Source: Halopseudomonas sabulinigri (GTDB taxonomy: Bacteria > Pseudomonadota > Gammaproteobacteria > Pseudomonadales > Pseudomonadaceae). From it: a stretch of DNA of 64,000 nucleotides. The notes beneath the pieces are model-generated. The model did not search any database, was not told the origin of the DNA, and saw only the letters and a program-made list of their open reading frames with translations. The stretch is taken from the NCBI GenBank assembly GCA_011053055.1, contig DRHT01000032.1:1-64000 (forward strand), written 5' to 3'. Made by a program: the position numbers and the translations under genes. Shown in pieces: positions 26,625-35,472 of the stretch. The first letter of the stretch is position 1. Every line of letters begins with the position of its first letter.

Positions 26625-29600
26625 ATGGGTGGTTTTAACTTATCCGCCATGGCGGTACGCAACCCCGCAGTGACCCTGTTCCTAATTATCGCGATATTGC
26701 TCTCGGGTCTGTTTGCTTTTGGCAAATTGGGCCGTGCGGAAGATCCTTCTTTTACCGTAAAGGTGATGACCGTTACCGCCGCCTGGCCGGGTGCAACCGC
26801 CCAGGAAATGCAGGAGCAGGTGGCCGACCGGCTGGAAAAGCGGCTGCAGGAGCTGGAATATTACGATCGAGTGGAAACCACCTCGCAGCCCGGTTTGGTA
26901 GCGATGAAGGTAATTTTTTCCAATGCTGCGCCACCGGAACTGATTCCCGAACTGTTCTATCAGACACGTAAAAAACTCGAAGACGAGGCCAGCAAGCTGC
27001 CGAATGGCGTGCGTGGTCCGTTTTTCAACGATGAATACAACGACGTATATTTTGCACTCTACGCGCTGGAAGCAGGGGAGTTGCCGCATCGCCAGTTGGT
27101 GCAGTTGGCCGAGCAGATGCGTCAGGACTTTTTGCATCTGCCTGGGGTGAAGAAGGTCAACATTCTCGGCGAACAGCCGCAGCGCATCTTCGTCGAATTC
27201 TCTTATCAGCGCTTGGCCACCTTGGGGCTGACACCGGATCAGATATTCTCAGCGTTGGCGCGCCAGAATGCTGTGGCGCCGTCCGGGTCGGTAGAGACCG
27301 CCGGACCGCGTGCTTACATTCGTGTGGATGGCGCCTTCGATAGCCTTGAGCAAATCGAGAACGTACCCATAGTTGCCAACGGCCGGGTGTTGCGTATGGC
27401 TGATGTGGCGCAGGTACGCCAAGGCTATGAAGACCCTGCCAGTTACCGTATTCGCCATCAGGGCGAGCCGGCGTTGATGCTTGGCGTGATCATGCAGAAG
27501 CACTTCAACGGTTTGGAGTTGGACAAGTCACTGATTGCTGAAGAGCAGCGCCTGCAGGATAGTTTGCCGCTGGGTATTCACTTCACCAAGGTGTCGGACC
27601 AGGCCAGCAAGATCAGCAGTGCGGTTAACGAGTTTATGCTCAAGTTCTTTGTCGCGCTCGGCGTGGTTATGTTGATCAGTTTGCTGGCGCTGGGCTTTCG
27701 TGTCGGCTTGGTGGTCGCAGCGGCGGTACCGCTGACACTGGCGGTGGTGTTTGTGATCATGCTGATGACGGGGCGCGAGTTTGATCGCATCACCCTGGGC
27801 GCACTGATCCTCTCGCTGGGTCTGTTGGTGGATGACGCGATCATTGCGATTGAAATGATGGTAGTGAAGCTGGAAGAAGGTATGGATCGGGTGTCTGCCG
27901 CGACCTTTGCGTGGTCCTCCACTGCGGCGCCCATGCTCACCGGTACCTTGGTCACTATCATCGGTTTTCTGCCAGTGGGTTTCGCCCGTTCCGGCGCAGG
28001 GGAATACGCCGGTAATATCTTCTGGATTGTTGGCTTTGCGCTGATCTCTTCCTGGGTGGTGGCGGTGGTGTTCACGCCTTACTTGGGCGTGAAACTACTC
28101 CCCAATATCAAACCGGTAGAGGGTGGCCACGATGCTATTTACGCTGGCCCGTTCTACGCACGGCTACGCGCAATAGTGGAAGGCTGTATTCGTTGGCGCT
28201 GGCCAGTGACCGGCTTGGTGCTAGCGGTTTTTGTGTTGTGCGTCATGGGCATGGGTTTGGTGAAGAAGCAGTTCTTCCCTAACTCTGACCGCTCCGAGGT
28301 GATGCTGGAGGTTTACATGCCACCGGGTACCGCCTTCAAAAATACCGAAGCGGTAGTGCATCGAGTAGAGCAGGCGCTGTTGGAGGAACCGCAGACCGAG
28401 ATGGTCGACTCCTACGTAGGCGGCGGCGCACCGCGCTTCTTCCTCTCGTTGAACCCCGAACTACCTGATCCGGCGTTCGCCAAAATCGTGGTGCAAACGG
28501 CCGATGCCGACACACGTGACGCGCTTATAGTGCGCATGCGTGAGCGGGTTGCCGCTGGAGAATTTCCGGGCGCGCGGGTGCGGGTAATCCAGCTGGTGTT
28601 TGGCCCGCCGGTACCCTTCCCTGTGGTGTTCCGGGTCAGTGGGCCGGATCTGGATACCTTGCGCAGTATTGCCGAGCAAGTGCGTTCGCGGGTCGATGCC
28701 AACGCGATGACCCGCGATACGGTTATCGATTGGGGCGAGAAATCCAGCAGCTATCGTCTGCTGCTGGATCAAGACCGTTTGCGCTTGTTGGGCTTTACGC
28801 CAGCGCAGGTTAAATCTCAGATTAACGCTCTACTTTCGGGTAACCCGATTACCGAGGTGCGCGAAGGCAACCGCACCGTCTCGGTGGTGGTGCGTGCGAT
28901 CAACGCACAGCGTGAGAACTTGCAAAGCATTGAGAACCTGACCATCACCAATGACGCCGGGCGCGCTATTCCGCTGCAACAGGTAGGGCGTTTTGTGCCG
29001 GTAATGGAAGACCCGATTCTACGTCGCCGCAACCGTGAGCCAACCTTTGAGGTGCGCTCGGATACTGCACCGGGGATTCAGCCACCGGATGCAGCTTTAG
29101 CGGCCTATGCTGACTTGAAGGAGCTGGTAGCCGAGTTGCCCTCGGGGTATAGCATCACCATCGGTGGCCCGGTAGAAGAAAGTGCGATTGCCAACAAGGC
29201 GCTGGCGGTACTCTTCCCGATCATGATCCTGCTGATGCTGGTGGTTATCATGTTCCAGGTGCGCTCCTTTGGCGTGATGTTCATGGTGTTCGCCACCGCG
29301 CCCTTGGGCTTAGTGGGCGCGGTACCGGCACTGCTGATCTTCAATCAGCCGTTTGGCTTCAACGCGATTCTGGCGCTGATCGGCATCGGCGGGATTCTGA
29401 TGCGCAACACGCTGATTTTCACCGATCAGATTCGACAGAATCAGGATCACGGCATGCCCATTCATGAGGCGGTTGTCGAAGCCACGGTGCGTCGTGCGCG
29501 CCCGGTCGTGCTTACTGCGCTGGCGGCAGCGCTGGCATTTATCCCGCTCACACTTTCGGTGTTCTGGTCATCGCTGGCCTTTGTGCTGATTGGCGGTGTG

Positions 29601-29714
29601 CTGATGGGCACGCTTTTGACGCTGCTGTTTCTGCCGGCACTGTGCAGTCTGGTCCTCGGTGCAGGCAGCAAGAGGACAGAGCAGTCAGTCACCGCGACCG
29701 GTGGTCAACGTTGA
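26625..29714 (+). CDS. RND efflux transporter permease (AcrB-like, HAE1 type)
   Basis: Proton-driven inner-membrane efflux pump, 1029 aa with the two-fold repeat of 12 transmembrane helices and large periplasmic loops. TM4 keeps the proton-relay acids in GLLVDDAIIAIEM. In the region equivalent to AcrB Lys940 the sequence is LMRNTLIFTDQI, with Arg in place of Lys; this variant is seen in some RND subfamilies. No outer-membrane factor gene is adjacent, so TolC/OprM-like sharing is expected. A TetR gene follows 61 bp downstream. Substrate unknown. Confidence 0.94.
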   Translation: MGGFNLSAMAVRNPAVTLFLIIAILLSGLFAFGKLGRAEDPSFTVKVMTVTAAWPGATAQEMQEQVADRLEKRLQELEYYDRVETTSQPGLVAMKVIFSNAAPPELIPELFYQTRKKLEDEASKLPNGVRGPFFNDEYNDVYFALYALEAGELPHRQLVQLAEQMRQDFLHLPGVKKVNILGEQPQRIFVEFSYQRLATLGLTPDQIFSALARQNAVAPSGSVETAGPRAYIRVDGAFDSLEQIENVPIVANGRVLRMADVAQVRQGYEDPASYRIRHQGEPALMLGVIMQKHFNGLELDKSLIAEEQRLQDSLPLGIHFTKVSDQASKISSAVNEFMLKFFVALGVVMLISLLALGFRVGLVVAAAVPLTLAVVFVIMLMTGREFDRITLGALILSLGLLVDDAIIAIEMMVVKLEEGMDRVSAATFAWSSTAAPMLTGTLVTIIGFLPVGFARSGAGEYAGNIFWIVGFALISSWVVAVVFTPYLGVKLLPNIKPVEGGHDAIYAGPFYARLRAIVEGCIRWRWPVTGLVLAVFVLCVMGMGLVKKQFFPNSDRSEVMLEVYMPPGTAFKNTEAVVHRVEQALLEEPQTEMVDSYVGGGAPRFFLSLNPELPDPAFAKIVVQTADADTRDALIVRMRERVAAGEFPGARVRVIQLVFGPPVPFPVVFRVSGPDLDTLRSIAEQVRSRVDANAMTRDTVIDWGEKSSSYRLLLDQDRLRLLGFTPAQVKSQINALLSGNPITEVREGNRTVSVVVRAINAQRENLQSIENLTITNDAGRAIPLQQVGRFVPVMEDPILRRRNREPTFEVRSDTAPGIQPPDAALAAYADLKELVAELPSGYSITIGGPVEESAIANKALAVLFPIMILLMLVVIMFQVRSFGVMFMVFATAPLGLVGAVPALLIFNQPFGFNAILALIGIGGILMRNTLIFTDQIRQNQDHGMPIHEAVVEATVRRARPVVLTALAAALAFIPLTLSVFWSSLAFVLIGGVLMGTLLTLLFLPALCSLVLGAGSKRTEQSVTATGGQR

Positions 29715-29775
29715 TGCTGTGCTTGTGGATGTATAGGTATAAAATGACGGCCTGCATTTAAAGCCGGGAGGCGGT

Positions 29776-30345
29776 ATGCGTTACTCAGAGGATCACAAAG
29801 CCAAAACCCACCAGTTGATTCTGGATGAAGCGGCGCGGCGGTTTCGGGCCGACGGCGTCGGCGCCACCGGCCTCCAGCCCCTGATGAAGTCGCTGGGTCT
29901 AACCCACGGCGGTTTTTACGCACACTTCAAGTCCAAGGATGACCTGGTCGAGCAGTCGCTGCAGCATGCGACTGCTCAGCTTAGGGCTTCATTGGCCTTG
30001 AAGACGGGGCCGGATGCGCCCTTGTCGCAGCTGATTGAAACCTATCTTTCACCGCAGCACCGCGCCAACCCCGGGCAAGGCTGCCCGCTGCCAACGGTTT
30101 CAGCTGAACTGGGCCAGAAGGGACAACCGAGTCCGACCACCGACAAGGTGATCAACAACCGGCTGCAGAGCATTGCCAGCAAGCTGCCAGGTGAAGATGC
30201 CGCGCAGCAGAGCATGCTGGTGCTGTCGGCCATGGTCGGCGCACTGGTGTTGTCACGGAGTGTGTCTGATCCGGCGCTGGCAGATGAGCTGCTGGAGAAC
30301 GCGCGGGAGCAGTTGATCAAGCTGGTTGAGAAGCCTGCGGCCTGA
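29776..30345 (+). CDS. TetR/AcrR-family regulator
   Basis: A 189-aa repressor beginning MRYSEDHKAKTHQLILDEAA. The helix-turn-helix ends LTHGGFYAHFKSKDDLVEQ, as in many Pseudomonas TetR proteins linked to SDR or efflux genes. GCPLPTVSAELGQ follows in the ligand domain. GGGAGGCGGT precedes the ATG. It lies after the thiolase-RND group and convergent to an SDR gene; a motif shared by the promoters of both groups makes it the favoured candidate regulator of both. Confidence 0.9.
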   Translation: MRYSEDHKAKTHQLILDEAARRFRADGVGATGLQPLMKSLGLTHGGFYAHFKSKDDLVEQSLQHATAQLRASLALKTGPDAPLSQLIETYLSPQHRANPGQGCPLPTVSAELGQKGQPSPTTDKVINNRLQSIASKLPGEDAAQQSMLVLSAMVGALVLSRSVSDPALADELLENAREQLIKLVEKPAA

Positions 30346-30371
30346 TGCTTTTGTGGCACATATGCTGAAAG

Positions 30372-30401
30372 CAGCCCCTGCCGTGAAGACGGTGGGGGCT
30401 G
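30372..30401. terminator. Hairpin terminator between convergent tetR and SDR genes
   Basis: CAGCCCCTGCCGT-GAAG-ACGGTGGGGGCTG forms a 13-bp stem (two G-U pairs) with a tetraloop. Only short T-rich sequence follows on either side, so efficiency is uncertain, but the position between two convergent genes fits termination. Confidence 0.65.
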
Positions 30402-30408
30402 TTGCATT

Positions 30409-31203
30409 TCAGGCGTAGCGCGCAGCCGGCAGCTTGTGCGACAGGTTGGGTGCCAGCTGCATGCGGGCCTGCAACAGGCTCTGCCAATCGGCGCTGTTGG
30501 GTAGCGACGGAATAGTCACCAATTCACCTTGGTCGAACCCGCGCAAGGCGGCATCAACCAGATCACCGGCATCCATCATCATAGCGTCGAGCGAAGGATC
30601 GTGTGACGCACCGCTGCGTTGCCATATTTCCTTGCCCGTCATGCCCGGCAGCACCGCCTGGATCTGTACGCCACGATCGCCGATTTCGGCGTGCAGGCTC
30701 TGCGTCAGACTGAGCACATAAGCCTTGCTCGCAGCATAGACCGCGTTGAAGCGCTCCGGCAGAAGGGCTACCACCGACCCTAGATTAATAATGCCACCAC
30801 GGCCCGCCATGCTGAAGTTCACCGCAGCAGCGCTAGACAGTAGCGTAAGGGCCAATACGTTGAGTTGCAGCAGGGCGGCGACGCTGTGTCGGTCGGACTC
30901 AACCAGCGAGCCGCTGAGTGAGACGCCGGCATTATTGACCAACAGGCTGATCTGCTGATCCCCGCGCAGGCGCTTTGCTACGCGTTCGATTGCCCGGGTT
31001 TCGCTGAGGTCGGCCGGCAATGGCTCGACGCTGACGCCGTACTTTTTCTCAAGGCGTGTGGCAAGACGCTGTAGTCGATCTTGATCTCGCGCCACTAGCA
31101 ACAGATCGTGGCCGCGTCGAGCGAGGCGGTCTGCATAGGCGGCCCCTATTCCGGATGAAGCCCCGGTAACTAGCGCAGTGCCGGCTTGGCTCGCTGTGCC
31201 CAT
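30409..31203 (-). CDS. Short-chain dehydrogenase/reductase
   Basis: A 264-aa classical SDR. The NAD(P)-binding loop is TGASSGIGAAYADRLARRG, with NNAGVSLSG and the active site YAASKAYVLSL preceded by Ser in INLGSVVALLP. Arg after the second strand (LLVARDQDRL) favours NADPH. It is transcribed toward the TetR at 29776 and has an A+T-rich 19-bp motif upstream shared with the thiolase promoter. Substrate not predictable. Confidence 0.9.
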   Translation of the reverse strand: MGTASQAGTALVTGASSGIGAAYADRLARRGHDLLLVARDQDRLQRLATRLEKKYGVSVEPLPADLSETRAIERVAKRLRGDQQISLLVNNAGVSLSGSLVESDRHSVAALLQLNVLALTLLSSAAAVNFSMAGRGGIINLGSVVALLPERFNAVYAASKAYVLSLTQSLHAEIGDRGVQIQAVLPGMTGKEIWQRSGASHDPSLDAMMMDAGDLVDAALRGFDQGELVTIPSLPNSADWQSLLQARMQLAPNLSHKLPAARYA

Positions 31204-31234
31204 GCTGTTCTCTCCAAAGATAGGGGAATCAATA

Positions 31235-31253
31235 TTTAAATTACGATTGTAAT
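31235..31253. promoter_or_regulatory. Operator candidate TTTAAATTACGATTGTAAT
   Basis: Lies 32-50 bp upstream of the SDR start. It contains the dyad ATTAC-GATT-GTAAT and matches the site at 24205-24223 in 16 of 19 positions. The distance to the start codon fits repression of the SDR promoter. Protein partner inferred to be the nearby TetR. Confidence 0.5.
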
Positions 31254-31376
31254 ATTAATTAGATGTTGATCGTAATTCAATAAGAGAAAGCAGCGCTGGA
31301 TTGAGCGCTCGGCATGAACGCTTCTGTTTAAGTTGGCGCGGGGTGCGGCACCAGCACTTGGCCGGTGCCGGCAGGA

Positions 31377-31976
31377 TCAGGCGGTGAGTTTCAGTAGGGT
31401 TTCTGCAACATATTTGCCCTGGTAACGAGCAATCGCCTTCTCGCGCTCATCGGGCTGGCGCGAGCCGTCACCGCCGGCGATGGTGGTAGCGCCGTAGGGT
31501 GTGCCACCGGCGCCCTGATTAATATCGAACAGCTCCTTTGCGCCGTAACCGATGGGCAGCAGGATCATGCCGTGATGCGCCAGGGTGGTCCAGGTAGAGG
31601 TGATGGTCATCTCCTGACCGCCGCCGGTGCCTGTCGAGGCAAACACACTGGCGACCTTGCCGTGCAGTGCGCCTTTGGCCCAAAGACCGCCGGTCTGGTC
31701 CAGGAAGGTGCGCATTTGCCCACACATATTGCCGAAGCGGGTGGGTACGCCAAAAATGATGCCGTCGTAATCACCCAGCTCGGTTGGGCTGGCTACCTCC
31801 GCAGCCTGATCGGTTTTGCCGCCAGCGGCCTTGAACGCGGCTTCGGGCATGGTTTCCGGTACCCGTTTGATGGTGACGCTCACGCCATCCACTTGCCTTG
31901 CGCCTTCGGCTACTACTTGCGCCATGGTTTCAATATGGCCGTACATGGAATGATAAAGCACCAGCAATTTCGCCAT
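31377..31976 (-). CDS. wrbA: NAD(P)H:quinone oxidoreductase WrbA
   Basis: FMN-dependent flavodoxin-like quinone reductase, type IV, that reduces quinones by two electrons and limits redox cycling. The 199-aa protein starts [19 protein letters not shown] with the phosphate-binding loop. It also has [21 protein letters not shown] and [11 protein letters not shown], both WrbA hallmarks. The track start at 32039 adds 21 unlike residues; ATG 31976 is the family start. Confidence 0.95.
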   Translation of the reverse strand: MAKLLVLYHSMYGHIETMAQVVAEGARQVDGVSVTIKRVPETMPEAAFKAAGGKTDQAAEVASPTELGDYDGIIFGVPTRFGNMCGQMRTFLDQTGGLWAKGALHGKVASVFASTGTGGGQEMTITSTWTTLAHHGMILLPIGYGAKELFDINQGAGGTPYGATTIAGGDGSRQPDEREKAIARYQGKYVAETLLKLTA

Positions 31977-32243
31977 GGTCGTGACTCCCGAATTTAAGTG
32001 AGTAGCTACTGTAATGCCGTGGTTGCAGCCGTAAGGCAAAAGCGCACGGCGTCATAGGAACTACCAGCATAGAGCATGGGATCTCGACGCGGGTTCCATA
32101 AAGTTTTCGGCCAAAGGGGTGAACAGGACTTTGGGGTTAGCCAGCAGGCCGGAGTTTCCGCGTATGCCTGTGCAGCTTTGTGTATTTGACTCAGCCCCCC
32201 AGACGCGCATGCTAAGGCTTGGTATTCAGCTGGAGGTAAGCAC
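31977..32243. other. Divergent gap between wrbA and an SDR gene
   Basis: About 267 bp presumably carrying both promoters. CTGGAGG before the SDR start is a clear ribosome site. I see no convincing operator or repeat, and the short ORFs here have no family resemblance. Confidence 0.4.
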
Positions 32244-32984
32244 ATGTCGAATGCAACTCAAAAAGTCGCGCTGGTCACCGGGGCCTCTCGTGGTATTGGC
32301 GCCGAGATTGCGCGCCGTTTGGCAGCAGACGGTTTCGCGGTGGCGATCAATTACGCCAACAGCGCCGCCGCGGCAGAAAAACTGGTAGCCGATCTGCGCG
32401 CCGATGGCGCCCGAGTGACAGCGATTCAGGCTGATATGGCGCAACCCGAGCAGGTGCGGGAGTTGTTTGCGCAGTGCGAACAGCAGCTCGGTTCGTTAGA
32501 TGTATTGGTTAACAATGCTGGCATTATGCAGACCATGCCACTGGCCGATACCCCGGATGAGTTGTTTGAGCGTACTTTTGCGGTCAACGTGCAGGGCGTC
32601 TTCGGTTGTTTGCGTGAGGCTGCCAAGCGGATGAATGATGGCGGGCGCATCATCAATCTGTCGACCTCTGCACTGGCTTTGAAGATGCCGGGTTACGCGG
32701 TCTACAACGCCAGCAAAGCAGCAGTTGAGGCGATGACGCAGGTATTGGCCAAGGAGCTGCGCGGTCGCCAGATTACGGTCAACGCGGTGGCACCGGGTCC
32801 GGTGGAAACCGAGCTGTTTCTGGATGGCAAAACCGTGGAAATGGTCCAGCGCCTGGCGCACATGTCGCCGTTGGAGCGGCTGGGGCAACCCGACGATATC
32901 GCCGCTGTGGTGTCTTTTCTTGCTAGTACGCAGGGCGGTTGGGTGAACGGCCAGATCCTTCGCGCCAATGGCGGTATCGCCTGA
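32244..32984 (+). CDS. SDR-family oxidoreductase (3-ketoacyl reductase-like)
   Basis: A 246-aa classical SDR with TGASRGIGAEIARRLAADG, NNAGIMQTMPL, Ser in INLSTSALALKM and the catalytic YNASKAAVEAM. The tail segment GWVNGQILRANGGIA is typical of FabG-like enzymes acting on small carbonyls. NYANSAAAAEKLV after strand two suggests NADP. Likely monocistronic, divergent from wrbA; substrate unknown. Confidence 0.9.
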   Translation: MSNATQKVALVTGASRGIGAEIARRLAADGFAVAINYANSAAAAEKLVADLRADGARVTAIQADMAQPEQVRELFAQCEQQLGSLDVLVNNAGIMQTMPLADTPDELFERTFAVNVQGVFGCLREAAKRMNDGGRIINLSTSALALKMPGYAVYNASKAAVEAMTQVLAKELRGRQITVNAVAPGPVETELFLDGKTVEMVQRLAHMSPLERLGQPDDIAAVVSFLASTQGGWVNGQILRANGGIA

Positions 32985-33002
32985 CCTGCGATCTGCCTGG
33001 GT

Positions 33003-33221
33003 TCAGCTGCGCGGCTTGCGTAGCGGGTCGAGTAGTTCGCTGAGGCCGTTGTGATCGATCTCCTGCATGAGTTGCAATAGCCGGCCGACTTCGCTCTTGG
33101 GAAAGCCTTCGCGGGCAAACCAGTTGAGGTAATGGCCGGGTAGGTCGGCGAACAGGCGCCCTTTGTATTTGCCGTAGGGCATCTCGCGGCTGACCAGCAG
33201 GAGCAGGTCTTCAGGTTTCAT
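33003..33221 (-). CDS. DUF3820 family small protein
   Basis: A 72-aa protein of the DUF3820 (QSregVF_b) family, named from a putative quorum-sensing-regulated virulence factor. The hallmark MPYGKYKGRLFADLPGHYL is followed by NWFAREGFPKSEVGRLL. The track extends 53 codons upstream, but only the region from ATG 33221 matches the family. Molecular function is unknown. Confidence 0.87.
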   Translation of the reverse strand: MKPEDLLLLVSREMPYGKYKGRLFADLPGHYLNWFAREGFPKSEVGRLLQLMQEIDHNGLSELLDPLRKPRS

Positions 33222-33401
33222 GGCTATGCCTCTGCAGTTGTCAGTATTGCGGCCATTATGCCGCAGCAAAGCGGGCTGAATCGAACGGAAATCGGCCTTG
33301 CATGGCGCGCTCGTCAGCTGGACGGGCTTGTGCGCGCCGAATCCGGTAAGCTGCGCGCCTGTTTGTTTCCACCTATGCACTTGATGAGAGAGTCTTTATT
33401 C

Positions 33402-33770
33402 ATGCTGTTGAAAGCCCTCCGCGTTGGCCTTGGCCAGCTAGTCATTTTTCTGAGTTTTATCACCCGCCCAAGCAAGATGAAACGCGCGCCAGAAGCCCAG
33501 GCGTCCGTAGATCAGGCCGCAGCACAGTTGAGCCTGTATCAGTTCAACGCGTGCCCGTTTTGCGTGAAGACCCGCCGCACCTTGCGTCGCTTGAACCTGC
33601 CGGTAGCACTGCGTGATGCCAAGAACAACCCGGAAGCACGTCAGGCGCTGCTAGAGCAGGGTGGCAAAATTCAGGTGCCTTGCCTGCGTATTCAAGAAGG
33701 CGAGCAAACCACTTGGTTGTACGAGTCCAAGGCGATCAACAGCTATCTGGAACAGCGCTTCGCCGCCTGA
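33402..33770 (+). CDS. Membrane-anchored glutaredoxin/GST N-terminal domain protein
   Basis: A 122-aa protein with an N-terminal hydrophobic helix at about residues 4-22 and then a thioredoxin-fold domain. FNACPFCVKTRRTLRRL is a glutaredoxin-type CPFC site, and KIQVPCLRI supplies the cis-proline. YESKAINSYLEQRF is the usual GST-N/glutaredoxin glutathione-binding end. ATG 33402 follows GAGAGAG. A thiol-disulfide role at the membrane is likely; partner unknown. Confidence 0.85.
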   Translation: MLLKALRVGLGQLVIFLSFITRPSKMKRAPEAQASVDQAAAQLSLYQFNACPFCVKTRRTLRRLNLPVALRDAKNNPEARQALLEQGGKIQVPCLRIQEGEQTTWLYESKAINSYLEQRFAA

Positions 33771-33785
33771 GCTGCTGTACTTTTG

Positions 33786-35327
33786 TTAGACCCCGAGGCG
33801 TTTACGCAGGCGCGTGAAGTTACCGCGGTCTAGCCCCAGTGCTTGTGCGGCCTGCGACTGGTTGTTTTGATGCTGCGCTAACGCGGCTTCAATGCGGCTG
33901 CGCTGGAATTGCTCAGTAGCTTGACGCAGATTGAGCCCAGCGGTGCCGGGCTGCTCGTGATCAGCCGTTGTGATCATGGGGGCTGATGGTGCCGCGCTGA
34001 TATCCAGCATATCGGCGCTGATAGTCAGCAGTTTGCGACTGTCATCCTGAGTAAGGCGGGCGCGCAGCACCGCGCGGCTGATCAAGTGCTCAAGCTCGCG
34101 CACGTTGCCGGGCCAGTCGTAGCTCAGTAGCGCCTCCCGCGCATCAGCGCTTAAGCGCAAGCCGCGTAGCCCCATGCGCCGGCGGTTCTGCTCAAGAAAG
34201 TGACCCGCCAATAGCAATACATCCTTGCCGCGTGTCCGCAAGCTGGGCGCTTCGATGGGATACACACTCAGGCGGTGATAAAGGTCGGCGCGAAAATGCC
34301 CGGCCGCGACTTCCTTGTGCAGGTCGCGATTGGTCGCGGCGATGATGCGCACGTCCACCTGATGCTGCGCATCACTGCCCACCCGCTGTATCTCACCGCT
34401 CTGCAACGCGCGCAGTAATTTGGGTTGCAGGGCTAACGGTAGTTCACCGATCTCGTCGAGAAACAGGGTGCCGCCGTTGGCCAGTTCAAACTTGCCCGCA
34501 CGTTTTTGTGCCGCGCCCGAGAAGGCACCGCGTACATGGCCGAACAATTCACTTTCCACCAAATTATCCGGTAGCGCTGCGCAGTTAACATAAACCAGTG
34601 GTGAGTCACTGCGCGCCGAGCTAGCGTGCAGGCGTCGCGCAATCAGCTCCTTGCCAACACCGGTTTCGCCGGTGATAAGCACCGCCAAATCGGATTGCGC
34701 GACCATGTCGATCTCACCGCGCAGGCGCTGCATGGCCGCGCTTTGGCCGATCAGCTCCTGTTGGCCAAGGTCGCTTACCACCGCCTGGGCCATTTGCTGA
34801 TGCCGTTCGGCGCGATCCTGCAGGCGACTGATCAGGTTGGCGATCTTCACTGTCGCCTCGGTCAGGCGGGCAAAGGCGCGCAGATCCTGCGGGTCGATAC
34901 GGTCAAAGGCACCGGGCTGCATGGCGTCGAGTGTCAGTACACCCCAAGGTGCATCATCGACATACAGCGACAGGCCCAGGCAGTCATGGACGTGTAGCTC
35001 GCCTGGGCGCTCCTGCACCAGACCGTCGTAAGGGTCAGGCAGGGGCGAGTCGGCATGGAAGCGCACCGGCTCACGGCTGAGCAGAATTTTCGCTAGCCGA
35101 GGCTGGGCTTCCACTTCGAAGCGGCGACCCAGCGTGTCGGTACTAAGGCCATCGATGGCCAGCGGCACCAGTACTGAGCCGCGCAGCTGTAACAGCGCAG
35201 TTGCATCGCAGGGAAATACTTGCCGTAAACCCTGCAGTAGATTTTGCAGTCGCTGCTGGGGCGGTAGCTCGCGCGACAGGTCGGTGGTGATGGCTAGAAA
35301 TACGTCGGCGGTGGTTGATGTTGTCAT
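33786..35327 (-). CDS. norR: Nitric oxide-responsive sigma-54 activator NorR
   Basis: Enhancer-binding activator of NO detoxification genes, 513 aa. The N-terminal GAF domain keeps the NorR iron-site pattern: LPDPYDGL (two Asp), LHVHDCLGLSL (His and Cys) and LTLDA (Asp). The AAA+ domain has Walker A GETGVGKE, VESELFGHVRGAFSGAA and Walker B GGTLFLDEIGEL. The C-terminal Fis-type helix-turn-helix is QAAQALGLDRGNFTRLRKRL. The sigma-54 contact loop is GAFSGA rather than the usual GAFTGA. Divergent from hmp with three NorR boxes between, one overlapping its own start codon. Confidence 0.95.
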   Translation of the reverse strand: MTTSTTADVFLAITTDLSRELPPQQRLQNLLQGLRQVFPCDATALLQLRGSVLVPLAIDGLSTDTLGRRFEVEAQPRLAKILLSREPVRFHADSPLPDPYDGLVQERPGELHVHDCLGLSLYVDDAPWGVLTLDAMQPGAFDRIDPQDLRAFARLTEATVKIANLISRLQDRAERHQQMAQAVVSDLGQQELIGQSAAMQRLRGEIDMVAQSDLAVLITGETGVGKELIARRLHASSARSDSPLVYVNCAALPDNLVESELFGHVRGAFSGAAQKRAGKFELANGGTLFLDEIGELPLALQPKLLRALQSGEIQRVGSDAQHQVDVRIIAATNRDLHKEVAAGHFRADLYHRLSVYPIEAPSLRTRGKDVLLLAGHFLEQNRRRMGLRGLRLSADAREALLSYDWPGNVRELEHLISRAVLRARLTQDDSRKLLTISADMLDISAAPSAPMITTADHEQPGTAGLNLRQATEQFQRSRIEAALAQHQNNQSQAAQALGLDRGNFTRLRKRLGV

Positions 35328-35378
35328 AAAGACACCATGTAGTCATAAAGACAGCGGTATTGCTGTTGTCATTATGAC
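35323..35378. promoter_or_regulatory. Three NorR enhancer boxes (GT-N7-AC)
   Basis: GTCATAAAGAC occurs at 35323-35333 and 35342-35352, and GTCATTATGAC at 35368-35378. All fit the NorR GT-N7-AC core. Three boxes are also the arrangement of the E. coli norR-norVW enhancer. The first covers the norR start codon, which suggests autoregulation. Confidence 0.85.
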
Positions 35379-35420
35379 TCATGCTGAGCTGAAGACCAGT
35401 AAAAACGCTGGTTTCTGGCT

Positions 35421-35436
35421 TGGCACGCGCTGTGCT
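35421..35436 (+). promoter_or_regulatory. Sigma-54 promoter of hmp
   Basis: TGGCACGCGCTGTGCT matches the -24/-12 consensus TGGCACG-N4-TTGCW with one mismatch. It lies 43 bp downstream of the last NorR box and about 37 bp upstream of the hmp start, the expected layout for a NorR-activated gene. Confidence 0.88.
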
Positions 35437-35472
35437 CTGTATTTGAGTAAGCAAATGCCATGAGGAATCACC

